Under the pieces are notes generated by a model. It searched no databases, was not told the origin of the DNA, and was given only the letters and a program-made list of their open reading frames with translations. This document shows, in pieces, positions 62,301 through 64,000 of a stretch of 64,000 nucleotides of DNA. Both the position numbers and the translations under genes were made by a program. Positions within the stretch are counted from its first letter, which is position 1, and each line of letters begins with the position of its first letter. Source of the DNA: Paralithodes platypus (Eukaryota > Arthropoda > Malacostraca > Decapoda > Lithodidae); assembly GCA_032716605.1 (NCBI GenBank), contig CM064502.1, forward strand, positions 58,550,421-58,614,420, read 5' to 3'.

Positions 62301-64000
62301 TGTCAGAATTAAACTTGTTAGTTAATAAGGCCAAAGCTTCAATAATTGCAATCACAGAAACCTGGCTGGATTCAAGTATAAACGATGGTGAAATAAACAT
62401 TCAAGGTTTCAATATGGTTAGGAATGATCGCAATAGGCATGGGGGAGGAGTATGTCTGTATGTAAAAAACAACCTCACACACACAACCAGGACCGACCTC
62501 CATGTGGAAAATCACGAAGCTCTGTGGATCGATCTACACCTGCCGAGGACAAGACCCATCACAATTGGGGTATGCTATAGGCCACCAGACGACACACAAT
62601 TCTTGACCAAATTTGAACGAACGTTGTCATCGCTAGAGCCTCGGAATGAATCCATCATACTAGGGGATTTTAACCTGTGTTACAAACAACGAAATGATAG
62701 GCTTGTACGAGAATATAGGCGTATACTGACAATGCACAATCACAAACAACTCATCACAACCCCCACACGTATCTCTGAGAACACTGCCACAATAATAGAC
62801 CACATAAACTGTAACAGAGAGGACAAAATATCCCAATCAGGGGTTATACAGACTGGGATAAGTGATCACTTCGTCACATATTGCACACGAAAAACCACAA
62901 AAATTACCCTAGAGAATCACAAGATTATCAAAACAAGGTCACTCAGAAACTACAATAAAGAAACATTTCTGGACATTTTATGGAATACAGACTGGTCTCC
63001 AGTGTTTGGAAGTACAAACGTTAATGACGCATGGGTTGGCTTCAGAACCATCATCACAAACATTCTAGACGAAATAGCTCCTCTGAAAGACATACGAATT
63101 AAAGCAAGGTCAGACCCATGGATCAACAATGACATACTACACCATCTGGAACACAGAGACAATCTGTTAAAAAGGCTAGCGAAACATAGACAGGATCAAG
63201 GTCTGAAACATGAGTTCAACAGGGCCAGGAATAAACTAAGTAGGAAAATAAAATCAGCGAAAACTAATTATTTTCACAATAAGGCAGAGGAATACCAGAA
63301 TAACCCAAAGAAACTATGGAGGCACCTAAAAACAACAGGCTACAGCAACAAGACAAGGGATTCGTCTAACACTAATATTGCTCTCACCATTAATGATCAG
63401 ATTTGCCACGATAAACGACAAATTTCAACCTACTTCAACTCCTTCTTCACCTCCATAGCAAACACACTTGCACAGAACCTACCTCAACCTCTCAATAAAT
63501 ACACGACAACAACGGCCACCTTTCGAAATTTCTACAGAGATAAAGACATACACCCAAACACATTTGGATTGCAAAATGTTACACCAAAATACACTTTTGA
63601 CGAGCTGTCTAACCTAAATGTACATAAAAGCACAGGACCAGACAAAATTCCTGCCAAATTTCTACGAGATGGAGCCATTGGTATAGCAGGCCCCCTAACC
63701 CACATCATCAACTTGTCAATTAACACCAACACTGTACCTGCTGAACTGAAGGAAGCTATTGTAACCCCTCTATTCAAGAAAGGAAATAAACTAGAAGTTG
63801 GTAACTACAGACCAGTTAGCATATTATGTATTGTATCTAAAATCCTTGAAAGAGCGGTATACACCCAAATTGAACACTACCTCAAACAAAATGATCTATT
63901 CTATAAGTTTCAATCAGGTTTCAGATGCATGTACTCGACAGACTCCTGTCTCGTCCACTTAACGGATCACATTCGTAAAGAAATGTCTAAAGGTAACTAC
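59381..64000 (+). CDS. Uninterrupted frame: RT/RLE module - 2A peptide - zinc fingers - APE endonuclease - second RT (runs off window)
   Basis: I read all 1540 codons from 59,381 to 64,000 and found no stop. Order: end of the first reverse transcriptase with motif B ([10 protein letters not shown]) and YADD (59,588-59,599); thumb region to about 60,400; zinc knuckle C-V-C-x7-H-x3-C (60,467-60,511) and RHDEVRD; a restriction-like nuclease signature RLD...FFDIRV (60,671-60,733); about 100 linker codons with a hydrophobic stretch; a 2A peptide (61,337-61,366); two Cys/His-rich PHD-like fingers (61,847-62,149); APE endonuclease with ITETWL, YRPP, GDFN and SDH (62,257-62,880); then CR1/L2-like reverse transcriptase up to NYRPVSIL and beyond. 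The window ends before the palm motifs of the second enzyme. Either this is one dual-polymerase retroelement or a CR1-like element landed in frame behind another. Confidence 0.9.
61337..61366 (+). other. 2A ribosome-skipping peptide coding site
   Basis: The codons read [10 protein letters not shown], the complete D-V-E-x-N-P-G-P consensus, preceded by the Leu-rich LLCYTLIS. In known 2A sites the ribosome skips the bond between the last Gly and Pro, so the upstream and downstream parts are released as separate proteins. 2A sites are known in some APE-type non-LTR retrotransposons. Confidence 0.93.

Noticed and set aside
61546..63777. - strand ORFs opposite the CR1-like frame
   Set aside because: Short, unrelated to known proteins and opposite a frame with clear endonuclease motifs.

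Overview
This window is from an animal nuclear genome, most likely an arthropod and probably a decapod crustacean. The reasons are interrupted genes with canonical GT/AG introns, a mitochondrial complex I subunit gene, very dense GA, CA and TA microsatellites, and a thick layer of nested non-autonomous DNA transposons and non-LTR retrotransposons. The species call is an inference; no rDNA or other decisive marker is present.

Four host genes can be supported. (1) A GT31 beta-1,3-galactosyltransferase-like gene on the + strand has exons at 14,192-14,283, 15,664-15,789, 16,448-16,598 and 20,552-21,523. Its 5' end is not identified, and its catalytic domain is split by an unusual low-complexity insert of about 135 residues. 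(2) A multi-pass membrane protein of unknown family, 267 residues, lies antisense inside the last intron of gene 1 (17,972-18,775, -). (3) A gene on the + strand (30,165-35,037) encodes a proline-rich N-terminal half and a 3CxxC zinc-binding domain like that of receptor-transporting proteins, spread over three small exons. (4) NDUFB8, a complex I accessory subunit, lies on the - strand over 14.5 kb (56,538 down to 42,079). All four of its coding exons join in phase to give 173 residues.

Most of the rest is mobile DNA. Retroelements include a full-length RTE-type element with an intact 1003-codon ORF and a 12-bp target duplication (42,198-45,409), and a very young 5'-truncated inverted copy (51,827-53,180). 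Both lie in NDUFB8 introns. There are also fragments of CR1/Jockey-like elements, a Penelope-like element between 253-bp inverted arms, and several tRNA-derived SINE families, one of which carries an RTE-like 3' tail. DNA elements include at least three short families with TTAACCC-type ends and TTAA target duplication, one further TTAA family with TTAAGGGGAG ends, TA-target mariner/pogo-like families and a 77-bp hAT-like miniature. Several families have expanded an internal segment into tandem arrays (36 bp x15, 24 bp x14, about 105 bp x3, about 195 bp x2).

The most interesting region is 58.1-64.0 kb. A reverse transcriptase of an unusual family, with a C-terminal zinc knuckle and a restriction-like nuclease module, runs in one uninterrupted reading frame (59,381 to the window end) into a 2A ribosome-skipping peptide, a Cys/His-rich zinc-finger region, an APE endonuclease and a second, CR1/L2-like reverse transcriptase. 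Read literally, this is one polyprotein frame with two reverse transcriptases and both endonuclease types. The 5' part of this copy carries one in-frame stop and one frameshift.
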